A DNA stretch of 64,000 nucleotides from an uncultured Chloroflexota bacterium. GTDB lineage: Bacteria; Chloroflexota; Chloroflexia; Thermomicrobiales; UBA6265. Below the pieces are notes generated by a model. It was not told the origin of the DNA. It made no database searches and worked only from the letters and a program-made list of their open reading frames with translations. Where the stretch lies: positions 248,001 to 312,000 of the forward strand of contig CALGSZ010000106.1 in the NCBI GenBank assembly GCA_937901745.1, in the 5' to 3' direction. Below, in pieces: positions 48,714 through 58,247 of this stretch; position 1 is the stretch's first letter, and the number at the start of each line of letters is the position of its first letter. A program made the position numbers and the translations under genes.

Positions 48714-50066
48714 CTACGCGACCGGCCGCAGGAAATCGGCGGCAACGTAGCCCGACTGCCGCGTCTCCGGGTTCTCCACCGGATACCAGGTAAAGCCATC
48801 CGCCTCCTCGGCCGGCCCCGTCACCGTCAGCCGCGTCCCAGCCGAAAGCTCGGTCACAATTTCAGCGCTCGTCGAGGGCTCGGCGCGCATGCGGACACCG
48901 CTCTCGGTCACCTCGACCGTCGCTCCCTCCTCGATTGGACCGGACGGCGCACTCGGCGCTGTGCCACTCCAGGAGAAATAGCGGACGTCCCGCTCGCTCT
49001 CGAACGGCTGGAGTCGAAGGAGCGCGGCGTTCGCATCGGGTGGTCGCTCGAATAAGAACCAACCCTCGCGGCTCCCGCCCGGGAAGTAGGCGCCGCTCAA
49101 ATCTGGCGACGGTGGTGTCAGCGTCAGCGTGCCGTCGAGCGGCCGACCTCGGCTGTCCGCGAGCTGGAACGCCGTCGGCGGGAAGAATGACGGCGCATCT
49201 CCGGTGCGGTTGTTCGTCACGCGCACTCGGAAGGCGATCCAGAGCGGAACGTTGGCCCCGCCCTGCGAATCGGCCAGCGCCGTCGTCCGGTAATCCTCGG
49301 GCGGGAAGAGATCGTAGACGGCTTGTCCCTCCGCAACCTCGAGAATTTCCACCGCCCATTCGCGAGTGGCAACCACCTCGCCGATTCCGGCGGGCGCGGA
49401 TGCCTGTCTCCCCGTCCGGTTGAGGCTGACCGCCCTGCGCTCGACAGCAGGAACGGCCGCGCCGTCTTCGAGAGCGAAGAGGCGATCCGCCCAATTTCCG
49501 CCCAGGCTAAGGCTGTCGAAGAGGAGCATCAGCGACGTCTCGCCTGACGCGGCTGCACCGACGATCCAGCCCTCCGCCGCCGCACCCGGCGCGACCTCTC
49601 CCTCGAGCGGAGGCTCGGGCGGGGCAGCCTCAACGAACCGCCAAACGACGCCCGACGCGCCGGTGACTCCAAAGTCCTCGCCCGAAATTCGCAGCGGGAG
49701 CTCGCCAGTGTTCTCGGCTCGGAGCCGGACGGCGACATATTGGAAGCCATCCGTGAGAGGCGTACTTGATTGTCTCGCTCCAGATACGATCTCAGCTGCT
49801 GCGTCGCCGGTGACGACTTCGAGCACCGTGATCCGCCACGGCCCCGCTTCTCCAGCCTGAGTAAGCGGCACCGGCTCGGCTCGCGTCTCGCCGACGGCCC
49901 GAGCAATCTCAGCGTTGCCTGCTGGTCCGCCCGGTGCTGCCACGACTGGCCCGACTCCAGCCAGAAGCAGTGCCGCGAGAGCGAGCACCAGCAGCGTCCG
50001 GTGGCCAAATCGGCGGTCCCGCTTCCCAAAGTGTTGGAGTGACCAACGGCGTGATAAACGAGGCAT
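48714..50066 (-). CDS. Secreted protein with two DUF4352-like domains and a C-terminal SH3b domain
   Basis: Exported protein of 450 aa. The signal sequence 'TLLVLALAALLLAGVGPVVA' ends near residue 45. Two Ig-like domains follow, each with 'YVAVRLRAENTGELPLRIS' and 'LWIAFRVRVTNNRTGDAP' type strands typical of DUF4352/TRF-like extracytoplasmic domains. The last 65 residues ('SGVRMRAEPSTSAEIVTEL' to 'SGYVAADFLRPVA') form one SH3b domain, as in the wall hydrolase at 41241. No catalytic motif is seen; a wall-attached binding or adaptor role is plausible. ATG 50066 is chosen; upstream in-frame sequence looks non-coding. Divergent from the S9 peptidase. Confidence 0.75.
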   Translation of the reverse strand: MPRLSRRWSLQHFGKRDRRFGHRTLLVLALAALLLAGVGPVVAAPGGPAGNAEIARAVGETRAEPVPLTQAGEAGPWRITVLEVVTGDAAAEIVSGARQSSTPLTDGFQYVAVRLRAENTGELPLRISGEDFGVTGASGVVWRFVEAAPPEPPLEGEVAPGAAAEGWIVGAAASGETSLMLLFDSLSLGGNWADRLFALEDGAAVPAVERRAVSLNRTGRQASAPAGIGEVVATREWAVEILEVAEGQAVYDLFPPEDYRTTALADSQGGANVPLWIAFRVRVTNNRTGDAPSFFPPTAFQLADSRGRPLDGTLTLTPPSPDLSGAYFPGGSREGWFLFERPPDANAALLRLQPFESERDVRYFSWSGTAPSAPSGPIEEGATVEVTESGVRMRAEPSTSAEIVTELSAGTRLTVTGPAEEADGFTWYPVENPETRQSGYVAADFLRPVA

Positions 50067-50231
50067 CGGGCATCCCCCGACGAGAGTTTCCGAACACGCG
50101 AATTGTACGAGTCCTCGATTGTGACACGCCAATTGCCGCCGTGCTTACAACTTGCCCGGAGCGGCCGGAGCGTGTACGTTGCTGCGACGACTGTGGCTAG
50201 ACGGCGCCATTGGAAGGTTGGGAAGGTCACG

Positions 50232-52178
50232 ATGAAGGTTGCTCCATACGGCTCTTGGGCATCTCCAATCACGTCGGAGCTGCTAGTCAGAGGTTCCGTT
50301 CGACTCCTCGAGATCAAAGTTGACGGTGACGATGTCTATTGGATCGAATCGCGACCGACGGAAGCCGGCCGATATGTGATCGTCCGCCGCACGCCCGATG
50401 GCCGAACACAGGACATCAATCCAGCTCCATTCAACGCTCGGACGCGCGTCCATGAATACGGCGGCGGCGCTTTCCACGTCGATAACGGGACGGTGTATTT
50501 TGCCAACTATGCCGACCAGCGCGTCTACCGCCAAGATCCGGGCGGCGCTCCTCGCCCGATCACGCCCGACCTCCCACTCCGCTACGCAGACTTCAACAGC
50601 GACCGGAGGCGCGGCAGGCTGATCTGCGTGCGGGAAGATCACCGGGGCGCCCACGGCCCCGAGCAAGACGCGGTCAACACAATTGTCGCCCTCGACTCGG
50701 ACGGCGGCGACCTCGAGACAGGCGGAACCGTCCTACTCTCCGGCGCCGATTTCTACTCCAATCCCCGCGTTAGCCCGGATGGCACCCGGCTATGCTGGCT
50801 GTCATGGAATCACCCGAACATGCCCTGGGACGGGACGGAGCTTTGGGTCGGGACGATCGCCTCAGACGGTTCGATCTCCGATGCCCGCCTCGTGGCCGGA
50901 GGCGAGAACGAGTCGATCTTCCAGCCCGAATGGTCGCCAGACGGCATCCTCTACTTCGTCTCGGACCGCAGCGGCTGGTGGAACCTCTACCGCTGGCGAG
51001 AAGAGCAAATCGAGGCGCTGGCGCCGATGGAGGCGGAGTTCGGCGAGCCCCAGTGGGTTTTCGGGCAGTCGACCTACGCGTTCGCCTCACCGACACGGAT
51101 CATCTGCGCCTACACGCAGGGGGGCCGCTGGTACATTGGCGACCTCGATCTCACCGGTCCGACCTTGCGCACGATCCCGGCGCCCTGGACCCTTGTCGAC
51201 CTCATCCAAACCGGCCCTGGATTCGTCGTGTTCCGCGCCGCCACCCCGACCGAGCCAACGGCGATCGTGCGCCACGACCTCGCCACCGGTCAGACGGAAG
51301 TCCTGCGCCGCTCGGCGACCGTCGAGATCGACAGCGGCTACATCTCCGTCCCGGGCACTATCGAGTTCCCGACGGAAGGCGGCCTGACCGCCTACGGGTT
51401 CTTCTATCCACCCAAGAACAAGGACTTCACCGGCCCGGAAGGGGAGCTACCGCCACTGGTGGTTATTAGCCACGGCGGACCGACGGGCTCGAGCTCAGCG
51501 GCCTTCTCCCTCCAGACGCAGTACTGGACAAGCCGCGGCTTCGCGATCCTCGACGTCAACTACGGCGGCAGCACCGGCTACGGCCGCGCCTATCGCGAAC
51601 GCCTGAACGGCAAGTGGGGCATCGTAGATGTGGACGATTGCGTCAACGGCGCGCGCTACCTCGCCGAAGAAGGGCTCGTGGACGGCAACCGGCTCGCCAT
51701 CCGCGGTTGGAGCGCGAGCGGCTACACCACCTTGGCAGCTTTAACCTTCCGCTCGGTCTTCAAGGCTGGAGCCAGCCATTACGGTATTAGCGACCTCGAA
51801 GCGATGGTGCGAGATACCCATAAGTTCGAGTCCCGCTACCTCGATCGCTTGGTTGCCCCCTATCCCGAGGGCCGCGACGTCTATCTCGAGCGCTCGCCGA
51901 TACATTTTGTTGACCGACTCTCCTGCCCACTGATCCTGTTCCAAGGGCTGGAGGACAAGGTCGTCCCGCCGAACCAAGCTCAGATGATGTACGAGGCGGT
52001 CAAGGCGAAAGGGTTGCCGGTCGCGCTCGTCCTTTTCGAGGGGGAGCAGCACGGCTTCCGGAAAGCCGAGAACATCCGCCGGGCGCTCGACGGTGAGTGG
52101 TATTTCCTGTCGCGCGTCTTTGGCTTCGAGCTGCCGGAGCCAATCGAACCAGTAGAGATCGAAAATCTACCGTCCTAG
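50232..52178 (+). CDS. S9 family peptidase (prolyl oligopeptidase / acylaminoacyl-peptidase-like)
   Basis: Cytosolic serine peptidase of 648 aa with no signal peptide. The N-terminal two-thirds form a beta-propeller of repeats such as 'NPRVSPDGTRLCWLSWNHPN' and 'QPEWSPDGILYFVSDRSGWW'. The alpha/beta hydrolase domain has 'PLVVISHGGPTGSSSAAF', nucleophile Ser494 in 'IRGWSASGYTTL', Asp in 'FQGLEDKVVPPNQ' and His in 'EGEQHGFR'. The residue after the nucleophile elbow is Ser where GxSxG has Gly, a small deviation. GGAAGG lies before the ATG. It probably trims N-blocked or short peptides. Converges with the SUFU-domain gene, nine bases away. Confidence 0.92.
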   Translation: MKVAPYGSWASPITSELLVRGSVRLLEIKVDGDDVYWIESRPTEAGRYVIVRRTPDGRTQDINPAPFNARTRVHEYGGGAFHVDNGTVYFANYADQRVYRQDPGGAPRPITPDLPLRYADFNSDRRRGRLICVREDHRGAHGPEQDAVNTIVALDSDGGDLETGGTVLLSGADFYSNPRVSPDGTRLCWLSWNHPNMPWDGTELWVGTIASDGSISDARLVAGGENESIFQPEWSPDGILYFVSDRSGWWNLYRWREEQIEALAPMEAEFGEPQWVFGQSTYAFASPTRIICAYTQGGRWYIGDLDLTGPTLRTIPAPWTLVDLIQTGPGFVVFRAATPTEPTAIVRHDLATGQTEVLRRSATVEIDSGYISVPGTIEFPTEGGLTAYGFFYPPKNKDFTGPEGELPPLVVISHGGPTGSSSAAFSLQTQYWTSRGFAILDVNYGGSTGYGRAYRERLNGKWGIVDVDDCVNGARYLAEEGLVDGNRLAIRGWSASGYTTLAALTFRSVFKAGASHYGISDLEAMVRDTHKFESRYLDRLVAPYPEGRDVYLERSPIHFVDRLSCPLILFQGLEDKVVPPNQAQMMYEAVKAKGLPVALVLFEGEQHGFRKAENIRRALDGEWYFLSRVFGFELPEPIEPVEIENLPS

Positions 52179-52187
52179 GGACTCAAG

Positions 52188-52901
52188 TCATTCCACCAGC
52201 GGCGGGCGAGCAAGGTCGGTGACGAAAACCGGCAGCCGTCCCGCCGCGACCGACAGGAAGCTCTCAGGACCAGCGCGGCGAATCGCTCGGTACTCGCTCG
52301 CATGCACCCCAACCGCCTGCAGAAACTGAACTCGCCCGTGCGGCGTGTCGATCGTGCTCAGCTCCGGATCGCGCACGAATAGGAGTGCAGCGAGGTCAGT
52401 CGTGACATAGCGCGAGATCGGCCCACCCAAATCGAGCGCGCTTCCCGGCGCAAACCCCTGGCCGGCGCGCAGCACGTGGCGGGCTAGCTGCTGAAGGAGC
52501 CAAACGGGCCAACCCGGCGGCGGTCCGCCGGTCGCCGCTAAGCGAAAGGTGAATTCGAAGCCCCAGCCACTCCACTCGGAATCTGGCCCAGTCTTTTCGT
52601 AGAGCTCACTGAGACCGAAACCAACGTAATGCCAGTGGGGGATTGGATCGACGCGACTAATGATCGAGACAGCCTCGAGCGGATCCGATCCTCCCAAGAA
52701 GGTGGGCACGGGCGCCATCACCATCATCGTCTCGCTGCCGGGCGCCAGCCTCGCCACCGCCCGCTCAATCGCTGCCCACCCCGCTCCTAGATCGGCTCCT
52801 TGCGTGAACTCGGCCAGCACCACGACTCTCCCTCTCCTGTCCTTCTCATCACCCAAGTGAGAGTGTACGGACATGTGGCAGGGAACCGGGTGGGGAGTCA
52901 T
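52188..52901 (-). CDS. Suppressor-of-fused (SUFU) domain protein
   Basis: Protein of up to 237 aa without signal or membrane segment. 'IPHWHYVGFGLSELYEK' followed by 'SEWSGWGFEFTFRLAA' (about residues 86-122) is the hallmark of bacterial SUFU-domain proteins, often linked to polymorphic toxin immunity, though most are unassigned. No toxin gene is nearby. The ATG at 52901 is the longest choice; ATG 52874 ('MSVHSHLGDEK') is equally possible, neither with a good ribosome site. Its 3' end meets that of the S9 peptidase. Confidence 0.75.
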   Translation of the reverse strand: MTPHPVPCHMSVHSHLGDEKDRRGRVVVLAEFTQGADLGAGWAAIERAVARLAPGSETMMVMAPVPTFLGGSDPLEAVSIISRVDPIPHWHYVGFGLSELYEKTGPDSEWSGWGFEFTFRLAATGGPPPGWPVWLLQQLARHVLRAGQGFAPGSALDLGGPISRYVTTDLAALLFVRDPELSTIDTPHGRVQFLQAVGVHASEYRAIRRAGPESFLSVAAGRLPVFVTDLARPPLVE

Positions 52902-53201
52902 GTGAACATGGTCCCATTCGGGTCGGGAGCGTGGTCTATCCCCAACCTACTCATGCACCGGACAGAGTATGCGTCTACTAAGATCCTGCTTCTGAAGCCG
53001 AGAAATTGGACTAGATGCTCATAGCGCCAAGGGCTCACGTCGAAAGACGATGGGCGTGGCAGCTTTCTTTCTTCGACATGAGTCGAACACATGCTGCAGA
53101 GCTGCCCTAAACGCAACGAATGCCCCTCTCCCGCGTGGCACGGGAGGTGCCTAGTTGGCTCGGAGTAAGAGAAGAGCGACTAGGTAAGGAGACGACGTTT
53201 C
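52902..53201. other. Divergent intergenic region, nothing recognised
   Basis: About 300 bases between the SUFU gene (minus) and a methyltransferase gene (plus), slightly less GC-rich than its neighbours. A 6-bp inverted repeat (CTCCCG/CGGGAG near 53130-53150) is present. I see no tRNA, clear promoter pair or gene. Confidence 0.4.
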
Positions 53202-53999
53202 ATGCACGACGACGCGTTTCGGTACGACCTCGAATCAAGCTGGTTCACCGATGATCTCCCGTATTGGGAGTGGCTCGTTGAAACTTATCGGCCGCGCCGG
53301 GTGCTCGATCTTGCCTGCGGAACCGGCCGGATGACGTTCCCGCTCGCCCGCCGTTGCGCCGCGCTCGATCCTGGGAGCCGCGTCGTCGGACTCGACATTA
53401 GCGAGCCACTCCTCGACCGTGCGCGGGAGCGACTCGGGAGCGACCAGCGCGAACTGTCCGGCATCGTCTCCTTCGTGCGTGGAGACATGGCCAATTTCAA
53501 CCTCGGGGAGCAGTTCGATCTCATCGTGATCGGATTCAATTCGCTCGCCTACGTCATCGGGTTGGAGAACCAGATCTCGTGCCTGCAGTCCGTCCGGCGG
53601 CACCTGGCCCCAGGCGGGCGTTTGGCGATAGATCTCCTCGTCCCGGCCCTGCGGCTCCTCGATCCGGTGACAGCTCCGCCGATGATGCACCTCGAGCTTG
53701 ACCTCTCCGCGCCGGAGCAGGGCGTCCAGCGCATGCTCCGCTTTGCCACGATCCGGTACAACCCCGAAACTCAGGTGGACCGAACGCTTTACGTGTACGA
53801 AATGCAGTACACCGATGGTCGCCAGGAACGATTTTTCGACGACCTCGAATGGCAGATGTACTTCCCACGGGAGCTAGAGCTGCTGATGCGCTTGTCAGGG
53901 CTAAAGGTGGTCGAGCGATATGGCGCGTATGATCGGCAGCCCTTTGGGCCGAGATCGCGACAATACCTCTGGATCATGGAGGCGGACTCGGGCGCTTAG
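53202..53999 (+). CDS. Class I SAM-dependent methyltransferase (Methyltransf_25-like)
   Basis: Cytosolic methyltransferase, 265 aa. Motif I 'RVLDLACGTGRMTFPLARRC' (about 33-52), motif II 'VVGLDISEPLLDRARERL', 'FVRGDMANFNLGEQFDLIV' and 'VRRHLAPGGRLAIDLLVP'. A C-terminal beta-strand region ('YVYEMQYTDGRQERFFDDLE') is typical of this class. AAGGAG lies before the ATG. The target is unknown. Its TAG stop overlaps the TAA stop of the converging DUF218 gene by three bases. Confidence 0.87.
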   Translation: MHDDAFRYDLESSWFTDDLPYWEWLVETYRPRRVLDLACGTGRMTFPLARRCAALDPGSRVVGLDISEPLLDRARERLGSDQRELSGIVSFVRGDMANFNLGEQFDLIVIGFNSLAYVIGLENQISCLQSVRRHLAPGGRLAIDLLVPALRLLDPVTAPPMMHLELDLSAPEQGVQRMLRFATIRYNPETQVDRTLYVYEMQYTDGRQERFFDDLEWQMYFPRELELLMRLSGLKVVERYGAYDRQPFGPRSRQYLWIMEADSGA

Positions 54000-54718
54000 G
54001 AGTCGCGCATGCCAGCGACGAAGGCCACGACACCCGCTGCCTCGCGAATCACGTAATCGAGCTCTGCGCCGCTTCGCGGTCTGATCGGGCTATTCCGCGC
54101 CGGTATGCCGTACGCGGTGAGTCCAAGCTCACGAGCCATCAATTTCAAGCGAAAGAGGTGGAAGCCGTCACTGACGAGCAGCACTCGCGTCAGGTCCCGC
54201 TCATCGAGAATGGCCGCCACGCCTTGCATACTCTCCCATGAGCTGCGGCCCTCGTTCTCGGACAAGATCGCCGAGGCCGGTACCCCATGGTCAATCAGAT
54301 ACGCCCGCTCGGTCTCCGCCTCGGTGAAGCGATCGCCCTCCTGCCGACCGCCCGTCACGACGATTAGTGGCGCGAGCCCTGCCTGATAGGCCGCCAGAGC
54401 CGTCTCCAGCCGCGCCTCCAGAACCGGACTCGGCCGGCCGTCATACTGCGCCGCCCCGAGCACGACGATCGCATCCGCCGGCTGTGACTGGTCGAGGCGG
54501 GCTTGCCTGAAGATTGCGAGCAGGAGCGATCCGCTCAGGAGCGCGACCGCGAGGACGAGCGTGATGACTCCGGTGACCGCCCAACGCCAGAGCTCCGACA
54601 GGAACGGGCGGCGAAATCGGCGCCGTTTGAGCGCTTCGGCAGGAGGTGTCGCCGGCGGTGGCCGATGAGTCTCGGTGCGGGGCAGGGGGACACGCTCTGT
54701 GTCCTGGGCGCTTTGCAT
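53996..54718 (-). CDS. YdcF/ElyC-like DUF218 protein
   Basis: Membrane-anchored protein of 240 aa. About 45 basic and Pro-rich residues precede one helix ('AVTGVITLVLAVALLSGSLL'). The DUF218 domain then gives 'ADAIVVLGAAQYDGRPSPVL', 'APLIVVTGGRQEGDRFTEAE' and 'RVLLVSDGFHLFRLKLMA'. E. coli relatives ElyC and SanA act in envelope integrity; biochemical function is not settled. No strong ribosome site is present before the ATG. It faces the methyltransferase gene tail to tail. Confidence 0.85.
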   Translation of the reverse strand: MQSAQDTERVPLPRTETHRPPPATPPAEALKRRRFRRPFLSELWRWAVTGVITLVLAVALLSGSLLLAIFRQARLDQSQPADAIVVLGAAQYDGRPSPVLEARLETALAAYQAGLAPLIVVTGGRQEGDRFTEAETERAYLIDHGVPASAILSENEGRSSWESMQGVAAILDERDLTRVLLVSDGFHLFRLKLMARELGLTAYGIPARNSPIRPRSGAELDYVIREAAGVVAFVAGMRDS

Positions 54719-54783
54719 GACGGAAATGATAGCCGCGCGGGGCAGAGGCCGGCCTCTAATCCCTAAGGAGTGAATTCTGGCGG

Positions 54784-55968
54784 CTAGGACGCCCCGTTCG
54801 TTTGCCCTGCCCCGCGCTGCCCCCGATCCGAGACGTCTCCACGGGATGGAGTGTCCAGGTCCTCGTCACGTCGCCACGGGCGCTTGCCGAGCTTGCCCTC
54901 GGCGACCAGCGTGCCCAGGACGTCCTTGATGATTCGGACCCCGAGCACCGACGTCACATCGCCCACGTCATACGGTGGGGACACTTCGACCACCTCGACG
55001 CCGGCGAGCCCTTCCCGCGCGATCAAGTGGAGTATGCGCAGCGCCTCGCGCGGCAATAGGCCGCCGGCTTCCGGCGTGCCGGTCCCTGGCGCGAAGGCTG
55101 GATCAATGGCGTCGATGTCAAAGGAGAGCCAGACCGCTTTCGCGTTACGCCAGGCAATCTCCAGCGCCATCTCCGCGATGCGATCCACGCCCCACCGCTC
55201 AATGTCCGTAATCGTGATGGATGTGGCTCCCCGCTCCCGCACGTTGCGAACGCCAGGACGCGAGCCGGTCCACCCGCCGATACCGATTTGCACCAAGTTG
55301 GAGGGTGGCGCGTTGGGGATGTTCGTCGCGTGGAAGAACGGCGTCCCGTGCATCCGCTCGTCGAGATTGAGCTCGGACATATCGGTATGGCGGTCGAAGT
55401 GGATGATGCCGATGTTGCCGTCCACGAACGGTGAGAGCCCGCGGATGTCGGGATAGCCAATCGAGTGGTCGCCGCCGAGGACGACCGGGAAGACCGCCCG
55501 CTCGTGGATATAGGCGATGGCCTTGTCGATCTGATCGAAGCTCTTCTCGATATTGGCCGGGATCACTGAGACATCGCCGACATCCACGATGTCCAGCGCC
55601 TCGATCAGATCGACGCCGAGCTCGAAGTTGTAACCCGTGCCCAATGCTGAGACCGCCCGCATAGCTTGCGGTCCCCAGCGGGTGCCGGATCGGAACGTCG
55701 TCCCCGTGTCGAGCGGGACACCGACGACGGCGACATCCTGGCCGCCCAGCTCCCGCATGTCCTGCAGGAACGGCGCGCACATGAAGGTGCCGGAGTTCGA
55801 GTACCGCCAACGCCCCCGGTTGAAGAGCGGAATCATCCGGTCGCGGACGCTCTCCGCCGACGGCAACCCCCATTCGAGCTCCTGGCGACGTCGCTCTTCG
55901 CCGCGTTCGGATGGCAGGTCCGCTTCCCGCTGGAGCATGCGGCGACCGTGGAGGAACGCTCGGTCCAT
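54784..55968 (-). CDS. Ureohydrolase (arginase/agmatinase family), guanidine-hydrolase-like features
   Basis: Binuclear-metal hydrolase of guanidino compounds, 394 aa, longer than typical agmatinase (about 300). Metal ligands are His168 ('GGDHSIGYP'), Asp192, His194 and Asp196 ('HFDRHTDMSE'), and Asp284 and Asp286 ('SFDIDAIDPAF'). The usual DAHxD motif reads DRHTD here, followed by 'DERMHGTPFFHATNIPN'. From memory, that combination and the N-terminal 80-residue extension ('NRGRWRYSNSGTFMCAPFLQ') resemble the Sll1077 group, which includes nickel-dependent guanidine hydrolase. No hypA/hypB accessory genes adjoin. ATG 55968 has GGGGGAGGGAG upstream. It follows an acyl-CoA synthetase gene by 40 bases. 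Agmatinase or guanidinobutyrase activity remains possible. Confidence 0.85.
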   Translation of the reverse strand: MDRAFLHGRRMLQREADLPSERGEERRRQELEWGLPSAESVRDRMIPLFNRGRWRYSNSGTFMCAPFLQDMRELGGQDVAVVGVPLDTGTTFRSGTRWGPQAMRAVSALGTGYNFELGVDLIEALDIVDVGDVSVIPANIEKSFDQIDKAIAYIHERAVFPVVLGGDHSIGYPDIRGLSPFVDGNIGIIHFDRHTDMSELNLDERMHGTPFFHATNIPNAPPSNLVQIGIGGWTGSRPGVRNVRERGATSITITDIERWGVDRIAEMALEIAWRNAKAVWLSFDIDAIDPAFAPGTGTPEAGGLLPREALRILHLIAREGLAGVEVVEVSPPYDVGDVTSVLGVRIIKDVLGTLVAEGKLGKRPWRRDEDLDTPSRGDVSDRGQRGAGQTNGAS

Positions 55969-56008
55969 GGCTCCCTCCCCCTGGCGCCGCGACCCGCTCC
56001 GCTGCCAG

Positions 56009-57988
56009 CTACCGCGTGCCGAGGCGCCGGATCTCCTCCACCGCACTGGGATTCTCCAGTGCGGTCGTATCGCCGGGCGGCTGTCCCAAATAGGCCGCGC
56101 GAATCACGCGGCGCATGATCTTCGCGTTGCGCGTCTTTGGCAGGTCCTGCACGAAGAGCACCGCCGCCGGCCGCAGCGCGGCGCCCAGCTGGCGCGCCAC
56201 CGCCTGCCGAATCTCCTCCGCGAGGTCCGTGGAAGCGGAAAATCCGGGACGCAGGATGCAGAAGAGCGTAACCGACTCGCCCTTCAGCTCGTCCGGCACG
56301 CCGATCGCACCCGCTTCCTGAACGGCAGGATGCGCGACCGCCGCGGACTCCACCTCCGCCGGGCCGATGCGCTTGCCTGCGACCTTGATCGTGTCGTCCG
56401 ACCGGCCCCGGATGAACCAGAATCCCTCGTCGTCGATCTCCGCCCAGTCGCCGTGTACCCAGACATGCGGGAAGCGCGACCAGTAGGTGTCGAGGTAGCG
56501 TTCAGGATCGTGCCAGAAGCCGCGAGTCATGCCGACCCAGGGCTGCTTGATCACTAGCTCGCCGACAGCGCCGCGAACCGGCTGACCGGAATCGTCGAAG
56601 ACGTCCGCGTCCATCCCGGGCACCGGCCCGGTAAACGCGCACGGCTTGATCGGCTGAATCGTCGTGCAGCCGACGATGCCGCCACCCGTCTCCGTCCCAC
56701 CCGAGTAGTTGATGATCGGGCAGCGGCTCTCTCCGACCTCTTCGAAATACCACCACCACGGCACCGGGTTCCACGGCTCGCCCGTCGAGCCGAGTACACG
56801 CAGGGACGAGCGGTCGCGCCGCCGCACCCACTCCGGGCCCTTCGCCATCAGCGCCCGCACCGCGGTCGGCGCGATGCCGAGGACCGTCACGCCGTGATCC
56901 TCCACTAGCCGCCAGAGACGGTCTGGCTCGGGATAATCCGGCGTGCCCTCGAACGCGAGGACGGTGGCGCCGAGCATCAAGCCGCCGGCGATCGCCCACG
57001 GCCCCATCATCCAGCCGAGATCTGTCAGCCAGAAGAGGGTGTCGTCTTCCTGCAGATCGAAGCAGTACGCGAGATCGTGGGCAGCCTTGATCGGGAAGCC
57101 GGCGTGGACATGGACGGCGCCTTTCGGGCGGCCGGTTGTGCCCGAGGTGTAGATGATCATGTAAGGATCGTTCGCATCGGTCGGCTCGCACTCGCAGACG
57201 CGCGGCTGACCGGCGACCGCATCGTGCCACCAGACGTCGCGCCCTTCCTGCCAGGCGACCTCGCAGCCAGTGCGTCGAAGCACCAGGCAGGTCTTCACGC
57301 TCGGAGACTGCCCCATCGCCTCGTCGGCGATCGACTTCATCGGCACCAGTTTGCCCCGGCGCGGGAACGCGTCAGCGGTGATCAGGACTGAAGCCTCGCA
57401 GTCGCGCAACCTGGACGCGACAGCTTCCGCGCCGTAGCCGGAGAACATGGGGATGAAGATGGCGCCAATCTTCCCGCAGGCAAGCGTGGCGACGAACGTC
57501 TCCGGAGCCATCGGCAGGAAGATGCCAACCCGGTCGCCCTTGCGCACGCCGAGGCTACGAAGCGCGTTCGCCAGCCGGTCGGTCTCCTGGCGCAGCTCAC
57601 GGTAAGTCAGCCGGCGGACCACGCCGTCGTCCCCTTCCCAGATCACCGCGAGCTGATTGCGCTTTCGTCCCACGGCGTGGCGATCGACCGCGTTGTAGAC
57701 ATAGTTGAAGCCGCCGCCAACGAACCACTCCGGCCAAGGAGCCCCCGCGGAAAGGTCGATTGGACGCTCGTAAGGGCGATGGAAGTCCAGCCCCAGGTCG
57801 CGGACCACGGCGTCCCAATACCGCCCGACATCCGCCGCCGCCCACTCTTGCAGCGCCTCGAGCGAGGTCAGCCCAAGGGCCTCGTAGAATCGGCGCAAGC
57901 GGCTGCGCGCGAGGTATTCGTCGGTCGGCCGCCAGGCGATCGCGTGATCGCGCGCGGCGGTGGTTTCAGCGTCTTGGAGCGTTGCCAT
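56009..57988 (-). CDS. Acetyl-/propionyl-CoA-synthetase-like AMP-forming ligase
   Basis: ANL-superfamily enzyme, 659 aa, activating a short carboxylate to its CoA ester through an acyl-AMP. The A3 loop 'YTSGTTGRPKG' is at 280-290, 'GEPWNPVPWWWYFEEVGE' and 'INYSGGTETGG' form the A5 region, 'HGDWAEIDDEGFWFIRGR' the hinge, and the catalytic Lys lies in 'LPKTRNAKIMRR'. The overall layout is that of acetyl-CoA synthetase rather than a long-chain ligase. Exact acid is unknown. It heads a two-gene unit with the ureohydrolase. The neighbouring deacetylase at 34690 is too far to link functionally with confidence. Confidence 0.88.
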   Translation of the reverse strand: MATLQDAETTAARDHAIAWRPTDEYLARSRLRRFYEALGLTSLEALQEWAAADVGRYWDAVVRDLGLDFHRPYERPIDLSAGAPWPEWFVGGGFNYVYNAVDRHAVGRKRNQLAVIWEGDDGVVRRLTYRELRQETDRLANALRSLGVRKGDRVGIFLPMAPETFVATLACGKIGAIFIPMFSGYGAEAVASRLRDCEASVLITADAFPRRGKLVPMKSIADEAMGQSPSVKTCLVLRRTGCEVAWQEGRDVWWHDAVAGQPRVCECEPTDANDPYMIIYTSGTTGRPKGAVHVHAGFPIKAAHDLAYCFDLQEDDTLFWLTDLGWMMGPWAIAGGLMLGATVLAFEGTPDYPEPDRLWRLVEDHGVTVLGIAPTAVRALMAKGPEWVRRRDRSSLRVLGSTGEPWNPVPWWWYFEEVGESRCPIINYSGGTETGGGIVGCTTIQPIKPCAFTGPVPGMDADVFDDSGQPVRGAVGELVIKQPWVGMTRGFWHDPERYLDTYWSRFPHVWVHGDWAEIDDEGFWFIRGRSDDTIKVAGKRIGPAEVESAAVAHPAVQEAGAIGVPDELKGESVTLFCILRPGFSASTDLAEEIRQAVARQLGAALRPAAVLFVQDLPKTRNAKIMRRVIRAAYLGQPPGDTTALENPSAVEEIRRLGTR

Positions 57989-58247
57989 CAGTCGTCATCC
58001 CCATCTGAACGTCGCAGAGATGTGACGCATTGTTGCCCCGAGTGCCGCGACGGTCAAGACACGACTGGTCATTCCTTTCGCACCAACTCGGGCATAGAGA
58101 TCTGAGGAAGAGTGTGCCGTTCCTAGGTAACAGTGACGCATACGGCGATAGGTCACGTGCCTCAGTCTCCCAAGGATCGGCCTTGGTCCGCCAACAGTGA
58201 CGACTCCGCGGACGACACCCAGGGAGTGTTCTCGGAGCCTACCGATC

